From NCBI GenBank assembly GCA_020024735.1, contig JAHHTI010000029.1, forward strand, positions 1-11,790: 11,790 nucleotides of DNA, given 5' to 3'. The notes under the pieces are model-generated. The model worked only from the letters and a program-made list of their open reading frames with translations. It did no database searches and had not been told where the DNA came from. The translations under genes and the position numbers were made by a program. Positions 1-7,934 of this stretch are shown in pieces; positions within the stretch are counted from its first letter, which is position 1, and each line of letters starts with the position of its first letter. This stretch comes from Mycoplasmataceae bacterium (GTDB taxonomy: Bacteria > Bacillota_I > Bacilli_A > Mycoplasmatales > Mycoplasmoidaceae).

Positions 1-19
1 TTGCTTTAATTATAGGAAA

Positions 20-63
20 GCTATAATTATTGCTATAATATTTCTTGTATCAATTAAAGGAGG
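20..63 (+). promoter_or_regulatory. Extended -10 promoter and strong Shine-Dalgarno for the first two-gene unit
   Basis: TATAAT at 34-39 is preceded by TGC (31-33), giving a full extended -10 element. GCTATAAT also occurs 12 bases upstream (20-27), so the box is present as a direct repeat and either copy could act. I see no convincing -35. AAAGGAGG at 56-63 is a near-perfect ribosome binding site six bases before the ATG at 70, the strongest in the window. Confidence 0.7.
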
Positions 64-69
64 ATATTT

Positions 70-516
70 ATGGGAAATAATATACCAACAGGTGTTGGTT
101 TTGAAAAATTATACGATAAAGATGGTAATTTAATTTGTGATGAAATGTATTATCATTTTTATGAAAACTCTAAACCAAATCCAGTATGAGTAGAAGGCTT
201 AAAATGAGTTTATGATGCTTATGATCAAACTGGTGATAAAGAATTTGATGATGCTTTAGAATTTTTGGATGATGACCAAGAAATCATGTTATCAGTGTTA
301 GATACTTTAATTTCAATGGGAAATCCACAAGCAAAATTAGTCAGTATTTTTGCTAATTATGTTTTTAATGAAGATGGTTCAAAAAATTTAATTAAACAAA
401 TTTGTTTAATTTATGAATGTGGTAAAGAAAACTATCTAGTGATTAGAACACCATTCTATGCTTTTAGTGAATATGCTAAGACTACATTCTTCAACCAAAT
501 TATGGGAGGTAAATAA
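70..516 (+). CDS. Hypothetical acidic protein, 148 aa (unrecognised)
   Basis: I do not recognise this protein. Translation starts at the ATG at 70, six bases after AAAGGAGG, and needs TGA read as Trp at 187 and 205, so the standard code shows only the 3' part. The product is 148 aa, soluble-looking and acidic, especially around residues 50-76 (many Asp/Glu). It has no signal peptide and no clear membrane segment. The C-terminal half (about 75-148) is more hydrophobic and could be a mixed alpha/beta fold. The gene ends two bases before the start of the SHOCT-domain gene, whose ribosome binding site (GGGAGG) lies inside this gene's last codons. The two are therefore almost certainly co-transcribed and translationally linked, and probably work together. 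No function can be assigned from sequence. Confidence 0.88.
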
Positions 517-518
517 TT

Positions 519-1007
519 ATGGCTTTTTGAGATACTTTTGCTAAAGTAGGAGCTTCAGCAGCAGCCATTACAGCAGTGGGAGCAGTGGCTGGAAAAACCG
601 CTAGTTCAATTGCTAATAGTCGTCATAAAAGACAAATGGAAAAACAAAAATTAGCTCTTGAAGAAGAAAAGATGTTAGCTGATAGAGAACTTAAAATTAG
701 AGAATTAGAATCTAAGGAAAGAAGAGACTATGCTTCTTTAGATACTGATGTTAAAATTCAAGAAATCAGATCTAATTATCATGGAGAAAGCAAATCTGGA
801 CGTAATATTATTTTTGACCGTTCAGCACCAGCTCCAGCTCCTGAAGCACAACCACAACCAACCATTGAATATCAAGCTAATGATAGTAAAGCATCAACAA
901 CTGATGTTCAACAAAAAATTCTTGATGCTTATGAAATGAAAAAGAACGGAATTTTAACTGATGAAGAATTTGCTGCGATGAAACAACAAATTTTAATGGG
1001 AAAATAA
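519..1007 (+). CDS. Coiled-coil protein with C-terminal SHOCT domain, 162 aa
   Basis: The start is the ATG at 519, preceded by GGGAGG at 504-509 and separated from the upstream stop by two bases; TGA at 528 encodes Trp4. Visible parts in order: a Gly/Ala-rich, weakly hydrophobic segment at about 10-25 (a possible membrane-associating helix), a highly charged predicted coiled coil at about 33-85, a Pro/Ala/Gln low-complexity linker at about 102-118, and a C-terminal segment at about 130-160 whose pattern (KKNGILTDEEFAAMKQQIL) is the classic SHOCT signature. SHOCT domains are short C-terminal modules thought to mediate oligomerisation or interaction, often in secreted or membrane-linked proteins. 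The architecture suggests an oligomerising scaffold that may tether its operon partner to a membrane. That role is inference; the SHOCT assignment is firm from the motif. Confidence 0.9.
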
Positions 1008-1037
1008 TTTTTTAGTTTTTATAAGTTTAAAATGAAG

Positions 1038-1062
1038 AAAGGGTATCAATACCCTTTTTTTA
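1038..1062 (+). terminator. Rho-independent terminator after the SHOCT gene
   Basis: An 8-bp stem, AAAGGGTA (1038-1045) with TACCCTTT (1050-1057), encloses a TCAA loop and runs into a T tract at 1055-1061. It lies 30 bases after the stop at 1007 and separates the two-gene unit from smc. Confidence 0.85.
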
Positions 1063-1106
1063 TTCCCTTATTTAAGGAAAATTCCACAAATAGGGATAAA
1101 TAAAGA

Positions 1107-1159
1107 TATAATATATAATTATTATAATAATAGATATTATAAGTTCTTTTAATGAGGAG
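1107..1159 (+). promoter_or_regulatory. Probable smc promoter region with three TATAAT boxes and SD
   Basis: Three exact TATAAT hexamers lie close together at 1107-1112, 1114-1119 and 1123-1128, downstream of the terminator at 1038-1062. None has a clear -35 at 17 bases. Transcription of smc-ftsY-ylxM most likely starts here, about 30-50 bases before the ATG. A ribosome binding site, AGGAG at 1155-1159, sits six bases before the smc start. Confidence 0.55.
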
Positions 1160-1165
1160 TAAATA

Positions 1166-4102
1166 ATGATTTTTTTAAAGAAATTTTATGCTTTTGGGTT
1201 TAAATCGTTTGCGGATGAAATCAACATTGATTTCACTGATGAAATGACAGGAATTGTTGGTCCAAATGGGGCTGGGAAATCAAATATTGTTGATGCTTTT
1301 AAATGGGTATTAGGTGAACAATCTGTTAAAGATATGCGAGGAGATTCAAAATTTGATTTAATCTTCAAAGGTTCAGCTACTAAACCAGAAGCTAAATTTT
1401 CTCAAGTAAGTATGACTTTTAACAACTCTTCTCGAGTTCTGCATTATGATAAAGATGAAATTACCATTACTCGAAAACTATACCGTGATACTGGAAACAA
1501 TGATTATTTTATTAATAATGAACCAGCACGATTAAAAGATATTCAAATGATTTTTACTGATACCGGATTATCTAAAGGTTCTTTAGGAATTATTTCACAA
1601 GGAACAGTTAACTCTTTCTCAGAAGCTAAACCAGAAAATCGAAGAAAAATGTTTGAAGATGCCGCTGGTATTGGAATGTATTCTATTCAAAAAGAAGAAG
1701 CTTTAAGACACTTAGAAAGAACTGAACAAGCCTTAGAATCTATTATGGCTTTTGAAAGAGAATTAGATAAAGATTTAAAGAAATTGTTAAAGCAAGCTGA
1801 AACTGCTAAAATTTATGCTGAAAAACATGATAAATTAAAAGAAATTGAAATTACTATTTTAGTACGAGATATTTCACACTACTCTAAATATCTAACCCAA
1901 TTAGAAACTGAAATTAACAACCTTATTAATGAAAAACAAAAAGTTGAACCTCAAGAAAATGAATTTAAATCAAAATTAGAATTTATTCGTCAAAAACAAA
2001 AAGAAGCTGATGATGATAACACTAAGTTTAATCAAGAAATGTTTAATATTAACGAAAAAATTTCTAATTTAGAAAAGAAGCATTTATTGATGACTAATAA
2101 ATTAGAATCAGATTTAAGTTCTTCTAATGAACAAACTAAGATTAATGCTTATGAACAATTGATCAATGCTTGTATGGTTGATATGCAATCATTAAAAGAA
2201 AGAATTAGTGAATTACAAACACAAATCACTGCTTACCAAGATATTTCTGGAAGTTTATCAATGAAGAAGAATGACTTCTATGAAAAGATTAATACCAAGA
2301 ATATTGAATTAACAGAAAATTGAACTAAATTAAGAATGATTAATGAACAAATTAATCGTAAAACTAATTTATCATCTGGAATTAAAGCTATCTTAGAAAA
2401 TAAGTCAGCTGTAAGTGGAATTTATGATGTGGTTGCTAAATACATTGATGTTGAAGCAAAATATGAATTAGCTATTTCTAAAGCTTTAGGTAAAGCTGTT
2501 GATAATATTATTGTAGAAAGTTCAGAAAATGCAAAAAATGCCATTAAATTCCTAAAAAACAATAATGCTGGTAAAGCAACTTTCTTACCTTTAAAAGATA
2601 TTAAAGCAAAAGTTATTCGTAATGAACACTTAGATGTACTTGATGAATTAGAAGGCTTTGTGGGTGTTGCTAGTAGATTAGTAAATGTTGAAGACAAAAT
2701 GATACCAATCATTGAAGCTTTAATTGGACAAGTGATTATTGCTACTGACATTGATGCAGCGGTGAGAATTTCTAAATATACCTCTCAATTATATAAAGTC
2801 ATTACTCTTGATGGGGATATTGTATATGCCGGAGGAGCTTTAACTGGTGGTAGTGAAAATGGATTTGTTTCCCAATTTAATTTAGAAAAGCATCGTGATG
2901 AATTACAAGCAGTTGTTGATAGTTTAGAAACTGAATTAACTACTTTAAAAGTTGAACATGAAAAGATTATGGCTGAACTTAATGAAAGTGAAACCAAGTT
3001 GAATGAAAAGAAATTTACTCTTAATAATTTAAGTAATAATTTAGAAAACATTACTAAAAACTATGAAAAATATAAAAATGAATATGAAGTGTTAACCAAA
3101 AAATCTTTTGATGACAACAAAGTCTTCACTGAAAATGATATTCAAAATGAAATTAATCATTTAATGTCTTTAAAAGATAAAATTAGTGAAAACTTAAATG
3201 TTTCTATTGCTAATAAATACAACTATACTTCACAAGCCAATGAACTAGAAGGTCAATTAGAAGACGTAAGATTAAGATATGATAGAGTTAAAGATGAATT
3301 AAATAAAGCAGAACAAGATGCTTTAAAATGTAAAAACATTTTAGATACTGCTAGAGTCAGAATTAACGAAACTTACCAAATGACTTTAGAATTTGCCATT
3401 GAAAATTATAATAAAGAATTACCAATGTCTGAAGCTCAAGCGAGAGAAGTGATTAATCAATTAAAAGCCGATATTGATGCTTTAGGAGTAATTAACCACG
3501 CTGCGATTGAAGAACTTGAAGAAAAACAAGCTAAATTTGAAAAAATTACAGCTAGCCGTAAAGAAACTGAAGAATCATTAGAAAACATCCGTATTTCAAT
3601 TACTGAATTAGATAAAGCTGCCAAAGCTAAATTTGCTAAGTTGATTGATGATGTTAATGCTATCTTACCAGATATTTTCAAATTCTTATTCGGAGGAGGA
3701 TCATGTGCAGTTACTTTCAGTGATCCTAGCAACATCTTAGAATCAGGAATTGAAGTAATGGCTCACCCTCCTGGTAAAAGAGTTAGTAATTTAAAATTAT
3801 TATCTGGTGGAGAAAAGACCTTAGTAGCGATTTCTGTTTTATTTGCCATTCTAAAAATTTCATCTTTCCCAATTGTGATTTTAGATGAAGCAGAAGCAGC
3901 TTTAGATATTGCTAATGTGGAAAGATTTGCCCAAATCATCCGTCAATATTCAAAGAATACCCAATTCCTAGTGATTACCCACCGTCCAGGTACAATGAAG
4001 GAATGTAAAACATTATTAGGGGCAACAATGCAAACTCCAGGGGTAACTTCAATTATTTCTGTATCTCTAGAATCAGCCATTGAATTATCAGAAAAGGAAT
4101 AG
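1166..4102 (+). CDS. smc: Chromosome partition/condensation ATPase SMC
   Basis: The ATG at 1166 follows AGGAG by six bases. TGA at 2321 is an internal Trp codon, so this is one gene of 978 aa rather than two. SMC dimers compact and help segregate the chromosome by ATP-driven loop extrusion with ScpA/ScpB. Visible parts: Walker A GPNGAGKS at 32-39, a first coiled-coil arm at about 165-400, a hinge at about 415-570 with the Gly-rich motif GGALTGG from residue 556, a second arm to about 800, the ABC signature LSGGE at 879-883, and Walker B ending in D907-E908. Canonical firmicute SMC is nearer 1190 aa, so the arms are shortened, as is usual in mollicutes. After Walker B the sequence reads AEAALD where VDAALD is typical. 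The neighbour ftsY follows after seven bases, as in the firmicute smc-ftsY cluster; rnc, often upstream, is absent here. Confidence 0.98.
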
Positions 4103-4109
4103 TTAAGAT

Positions 4110-5153
4110 ATGTCTTTTTTTAGCAAATTAAAAGAAAAAATAACTTCCAAAAAAAAACAAAAAGAAATTGCTGAAAAATTGGATGAAAACCGGGTTTATA
4201 AAAAAGAAGATAACCAAAAAGAATTTGATGAATCTTTAAAGAAATCTTCTAGTGGTTTAAATAACCTTGTCAATACCATTGTTGCTAACCATACTAAGAT
4301 TGACGAAAGTTTATTTGAAGATTTATTAGAACAATTTATCTTGTATGATGTTGGTTATTTAGCAAGTGAAAAAATTGTTAATGCCATTAAAGAAGAAGTG
4401 AAACTACAAAACATTACTGATATTAATTTAATTGGTTCAATCATTGTGGATAAGTTACTTATTTATTACATCCAGGATACTGATATATCAACTAATATTA
4501 ATTTAGTTGATGGCCGTACTAATGTGGTATTAGTGGTCGGAGTGAATGGTGTGGGGAAAACTACTTCAATTGCCAAGATTGCTTATAAATTTAAGTCATT
4601 AAATAAAAAAGTATTATTAGTGGCGGGTGATACCTTTAGAGCAGGAGCAGTTGACCAATTAAAGAAATGAGCGGAAAAATTAGAGGTTGATATTATTACC
4701 CCACAAAAAACTGAACAAGATCCCGCCGCTGTTATTTATAATGGGGTAGAAAAAGGATACAGGGAAAAATATGATTTAATTATTTGTGATACTTCTGGAA
4801 GATTACAAAACAAGGTTAACCTAATGAATGAATTAGGTAAAATCCATAAGGTTATCAATAAATTTGATACAACTGCGCCTCATGAAACTTTATTAATTCT
4901 AGATGCCACTACTGGTCAAAGTGGGTTAAACCAAGCCAAAGCTTTTAAGGAAGTAACTAACTTAACTGGAATTATTTTAACCAAGATGGATTCTTCATCT
5001 AAAGGTGGAATTATTTTAGCCGTTAAAGATTTATTTAATATTCCTGTGAAGTTCATTGGATTAGGAGAAAAAATGACTGACTTAAAACCTTTTGACTTAG
5101 AGGCATTTGTCAATTCCATGGCAAATGATTTTATTCAACAACATGAAAAGTAA
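4110..5153 (+). CDS. ftsY: Signal recognition particle receptor FtsY
   Basis: FtsY is the membrane-associated GTPase that docks SRP-ribosome complexes and delivers nascent membrane proteins to SecYEG. The ATG at 4110 lies seven bases after smc; a ribosome binding site AAAAGGA (4092-4098) is inside the smc end. TGA at 4668 encodes Trp, giving 347 aa. The protein begins with a short Lys-rich amphipathic stretch (about 1-35) suited to lipid contact, without the long acidic A domain of enterobacteria. A four-helix N domain (about 50-125) and the NG GTPase domain follow: P-loop GVNGVGKTT at 144-152, DTFRAGA at 174-180, G3 DTSGR at 227-231 (DTAGR is commoner), and G4 TKMD at 291-294. The end (GLGEKMTDLKPFD) matches the family. 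The last 11 bases overlap ylxM. Confidence 0.98.
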
Positions 5154-5463
5154 ATTAAAAGATATTACCCGTTTGATTGATGTCTACGGACCATTATTAA
5201 GCAAAACAAAACAACAGTATATTGCTAAATACTATTTTGATGATTTATCATTACACGAAATTGCTGAGGAATACCAAATTTCCCGTGCCGCTGTCCATTC
5301 TACTATTTTAGGGGCAATTGCAGAGTTAGAAGAGTATGAACAAAAGTTAAATTTTATTCACCTACAAGACCAACGTTTACAGCTATATCAAAGCATCAAA
5401 GACCCTTCATTAAAAGCACAATTACTAGCTTTAGAATGAAAACCACCCAATGATGAGAAATAA
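5143..5463 (+). CDS. ylxM: YlxM/p13-like helix-turn-helix protein
   Basis: This 106-aa protein resembles B. subtilis YlxM, a small sigma-70 region-4-like HTH protein usually encoded between ftsY and ffh and linked to the SRP pathway. The motif at about residues 25-50 (YFDDLSLHEIAEEYQISRAA) is the family's HTH. I chose the ATG at 5143, which overlaps the ftsY end by 11 bases, because it gives the N-terminal length expected for YlxM; an in-frame ATG at 5125 is possible but adds residues encoded within ftsY. TGA at 5437 is Trp, followed by a short polar tail to TAA at 5461. No clear ribosome binding site is visible, so translation is probably coupled to ftsY. Unlike the usual order, ffh does not follow. 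Confidence 0.9.
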
Positions 5464-5487
5464 ATAAATTAAATTTTAATAATTTAA

Positions 5488-5526
5488 TGATATATTATTT
5501 ACAAGAAAATCCACTTCATGAAAGGA
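5488..5526 (+). promoter_or_regulatory. Candidate extended -10 promoter and SD for the HAD-like gene
   Basis: TGA followed by TATATT (5488-5496) forms an extended -10-like element in the 71-base gap after ylxM. AAAGGA at 5521-5526 is a good ribosome binding site eight bases before the ATG at 5535. The -35 is not clear. The gap contains no convincing terminator, so read-through from ftsY-ylxM is also possible. Confidence 0.45.
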
Positions 5527-5534
5527 CTTAAAAA

Positions 5535-6221
5535 ATGTTAAAGATTTTATTTATTGATGTTAATCCTTATGTGATTGATGCCAAACAATTAAACGATGTA
5601 GTTTGGAATAATTTATCAAAAAATAAGATAATTGATAAATACTTAGGGATTGAACCAGCTTTAGAAAAATATTTTGAAAAACATAAGTCATTATTCAATT
5701 GCCAAGATGAATATTTAAAATTACTAGATTCTAAGGATTACCAAGATTTAGTTAATCAATGAAACACCTTTTATTTAATTGCCTTAGAAAATTATTTAAC
5801 CAAGAATGGTTTACCCCAAACTTTTATTAATCTTTTCAATGATACTGCCCAAAACAATATTGAATTAGTTTTAGTAACAAATAATAATAATTTTGTGGAT
5901 ATTGCCAAACAAATTAAAAGTCTTTGTAAATTAAATATCACTTTATTAAAACTTGACCATTTTGAAACTTTAGAGATTGATACTTTATTAGATTATGCAA
6001 GTGAAGAAAATGCTTCATATGATCAAATTGCAGTCATTACACAACAAACAGATTGTATTGATAATCTAGTGAAAAACAATATTTTAACCTTCTCTGTGGG
6101 GATGAACCAATTAGGAAGCTTTGAAAATTTTGTTTCTTTGGATAATTATAGTAGTGTGAACTTGGAAGAAATCTTATATCATTACTATGAATACAATAAA
6201 AAAAATAATATAGGTATATAA
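5535..6221 (+). CDS. Degenerate HAD-superfamily (beta-phosphoglucomutase-like) protein, probably catalytically inactive
   Basis: ATG at 5535 follows AAAGGA; TGA at 5760 encodes Trp and TGG is used once; 228 aa. The fold resembles beta-phosphoglucomutase-type HAD proteins along its length: an N-terminal strand ending DVNP at residues 8-11 (family DxDG), an NYLTKNGLP stretch before the core returns, motif-II strand LVLVTN with T115, a strand AVIT ending at 169, and a C-terminal TFSVGMNQLG stretch. Compared with Lactococcus beta-PGM (D8, D10, S114, K145, E169, D170), the nucleophile position D8 and the motif-II hydroxyl remain. The general acid/base D10 is Asn, the Lys position is not basic, and the Mg-binding acidic pair is T169-Q170. 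This loss suggests a pseudo-enzyme that binds a ligand or partner; that is inference. It is not a pseudogene, since the frame is intact. Confidence 0.75.
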
Positions 6222-6251
6222 TATAATAATTAGCAAATGAAAGAAATGAGG
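6217..6251 (+). promoter_or_regulatory. Candidate -10 boxes and SD for the trigger-factor-like gene
   Basis: Two overlapping TATAAT hexamers (6217-6222 and 6222-6227) straddle the stop of the HAD-like gene, 29-34 bases before the next ATG. A poly-A run lies just upstream but there is no clear -35. TGAGG at 6247-6251 is a usable ribosome binding site five bases before the ATG at 6257. Confidence 0.45.
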
Positions 6252-6256
6252 CAACT

Positions 6257-6928
6257 ATGGCTAACAACGAAACTGTAAGTAATATTGAATTTAAATCAAC
6301 TGCAAAATTAATTAAACCAATTCCATGAGATACTAAAATTAATGTGGAAAAAATTATGTTCGATCCTAATTTATACGAAATTCATGCACAAAGAATTGCA
6401 AAGATTTTTGAAAAAGAAAGTGACGAAGTTAAAAATATGCAATTACAAAACATTTTAATTAGAGATACTATCTTTAACATTGCAATGGGGATTGTATCAG
6501 GATGTTTTGAATTTGAATTAGATAAAGAAGAAGTGGAAAGAATTATTCCTGGTATTAAATCAGGAGTAAGAAAATTAGAAAATATGCCGGATGAAGTATA
6601 TGAAGCGAAAATTCGTGATATTGCTACTAAACTTATTCAAAAAGAATTAATGTTCCAAAAAATTGCAGAAGATGAAAAAATCACTGTCAGTGACGAAGAA
6701 ACTAAAAAAGTGCTTGATGACTACTATGCTGCTACTAATATGCCAATTAATGATATTATTCATAATGAAGCTAAATTTGCTGATGCTAAAAGAACTCTTT
6801 GAGAAGAAAAAGTAACCGTTTACATTATTGATAAATTCCCACGTGATTTAACCAAATTGTATGAAAATATGCAAAAAGACATCGATGAACAAAAAAAGAA
6901 TAATGAAAACCACCCACAAGAAAAATAA
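6257..6928 (+). CDS. Trigger factor C-terminal domain-only protein
   Basis: ATG at 6257 follows TGAGG; TGA at 6326 and 6800 encode Trp; 223 aa. From about residue 60 to 215 the sequence follows the helical C-terminal chaperone domain of trigger factor. A segment near 75-100 corresponds to the conserved stretch that precedes FELP in trigger factors, then come a long helix, ITVSDEETKKVLDDYY (V144-S145-D146), and NMPINDII at 161-168. These closely parallel the VSDEE and YNMPVENI blocks of firmicute trigger factor. There is no ribosome-binding N-terminal domain (no GFRxGKxP signature) and no FKBP-type PPIase domain; residues 1-55 are unlike either. The tail is charged and lysine/glutamate-rich. 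It may be a ribosome-independent holdase or a specialised paralogue. Whether a full-length tig exists elsewhere is not visible here. Confidence 0.78.
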
Positions 6929-7514
6929 TCCTGTCAAAAAAGTTCCTAAATTAACCAAAAAAGATTACATCGCTAAATATATATTTTTTAAAATTCTTTT
7001 TGGAGAATTTCAAATTAATGATTTTGTTTACTCAGAATCCCAAATGTCAGCACACTTTAAAACAACCAATGCTACTGTGCGAGTAGCTTATAATAACTTA
7101 ATCCAAAGAGGGATTTTAAAAGCTATTAAAGGAAAAGGTTACATTGTTTTAAAAAACATTGGTTCTTATATGTTTGAGCATTTTGAAAATTTAAATCGTT
7201 TACCTTTTGATAAGCAAGATAATGTTTTTACCTTTTTTTATGACAATGAACCTTGTATTCGTTTAACCTTTAATTCAATTTACATCAATGAACCGCCAAC
7301 CATTACCACGTTATTAGAATTATTTAAACAAGTTTTTTGCAAATTAGAGATTGATGAAGTGGTATTGCAAAAAACTTACGAAAGCACACCTGATGAATGA
7401 ATTAATCACTATATTTATGCTTGGAATGAACAAGTAATTTTAGATATTGAATTAAAATCCAAAGCTTCTCATGTGAAGATATTTAATTATCAAAGACAAC
7501 TTCCTTTAAAATAA
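6903..7514 (+). CDS. GntR-family transcriptional regulator (HutC/UTRA-like), overlapping the preceding gene
   Basis: The N-terminal half (about 20-85) is a winged helix-turn-helix of GntR type: after an entry helix come SESQMSAHFKTTNATVRVAY, then NNLIQRGILKAIKGKGYIVL, the recognition helix and wing. The rest (about 95-200) is consistent in size with a UTRA ligand-binding domain, but is divergent, so the effector is unknown. The start is uncertain: I give the ATG at 6903 (203 aa, 26-base overlap with the trigger-factor-like gene). In-frame ATGs at 6885 and 6861 would lengthen it by 6 or 14 residues, and none has a strong ribosome binding site. The start of the protein is rich in Lys and Pro. 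TGA at 7398 and TGG at 7421 both encode Trp. Overlap implies co-expression with the upstream gene; its target is not obvious. Confidence 0.8.
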
Positions 7515-7528
7515 AGAAAAAACTATAT

Positions 7529-7540
7529 TATAATTTTTAC
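7529..7540 (+). promoter_or_regulatory. -10 box immediately before dgkA, implying a leaderless transcript
   Basis: A perfect TATAAT at 7529-7534 ends six bases before the dgkA ATG at 7541, so the normal initiation distance puts +1 at or next to the A of the ATG. TTAAAA lies at the -35 position (7506-7511) with 17-base spacing. No Shine-Dalgarno sequence precedes the ATG. Confidence 0.55.
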
Positions 7541-7930
7541 ATGATTGAAAAGAAAAAATCGAAATATTGAATTAAAAAATTCTTCTTTGCTTTCCGGGGA
7601 ATTTTTTCTACTATTAAAGAAGAAAAATCAATGATTTTTCATATTATCTCATCCATTATGGTAATTATCATTGGAGCTGCTTTAAAAATTAGTAACTTTA
7701 CTAATTGAGCCATCCTAATGATTATTATTACCATTGTGATTGCGATGGAATTTGTTAATACTGCGATTGAAAACCTGGTTGATATGATTTCCTTTAAATA
7801 TAATTTTAATGCCCGGAAAATTAAGGATATTGCGGCAGCTGCCACGTTAATCGTAGCGGTTGGAGCTTTAGCATCTACCTTATTTATCTTTGTACCACGG
7901 ATTGTGGAAATTGCTAAGGGTGGTTATTAA
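7541..7930 (+). CDS. dgkA: Diacylglycerol/undecaprenol kinase DgkA family, integral membrane
   Basis: DgkA-family enzymes are small trimeric membrane kinases that phosphorylate diacylglycerol or, in many firmicutes, undecaprenol. The protein is 129 aa with TGA-encoded Trp10 and Trp56. It has an N-terminal basic amphipathic region (KKFFFAFRGI, 12-21), membrane segments at about 33-50, 57-74 and 95-118, the signature E70-x2-N73-TAIE77-x3-D81, and a KDIAAAATLIV segment that matches the family. The position usually Asn in the cytoplasmic ExN motif is Ser here (EKS, 28-30). The next gene, era, starts four bases downstream, preserving the firmicute dgkA-era link; cdd and ybeY, often adjacent, are absent. 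Substrate is uncertain: a wall-less cell has no evident need for undecaprenyl phosphate, so lipid recycling is an alternative. Confidence 0.92.
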
Positions 7931-7934
7931 AACA

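Noticed and set aside
748..939. 63-aa open frame inside the SHOCT gene
   Set aside because: It lies in another frame of a well-supported coding region and has no ribosome binding site or recognisable motif.
2321..2335. smc split into two genes by a TGA stop
   Set aside because: The same frame continues through TGA, the hinge and the C-terminal ATPase half follow in order, and TGA is Trp throughout the window.
2422..3735. Several minus-strand open frames of 88-109 codons within smc
   Set aside because: They are antisense shadows of the conserved SMC reading frame, with low-complexity Ser/Leu/Ile translations and no family resemblance.
5107..5142. Upstream TTG start for ylxM
   Set aside because: It would add 12 residues wholly overlapping ftsY; the ATG at 5143 matches the usual YlxM N-terminus length.
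5468..5488. 8-bp inverted repeat ATTAAATT / AATTTAAT after ylxM as a terminator
   Set aside because: The stem is entirely A-T and no T tract follows; such palindromes are expected by chance at this base composition.
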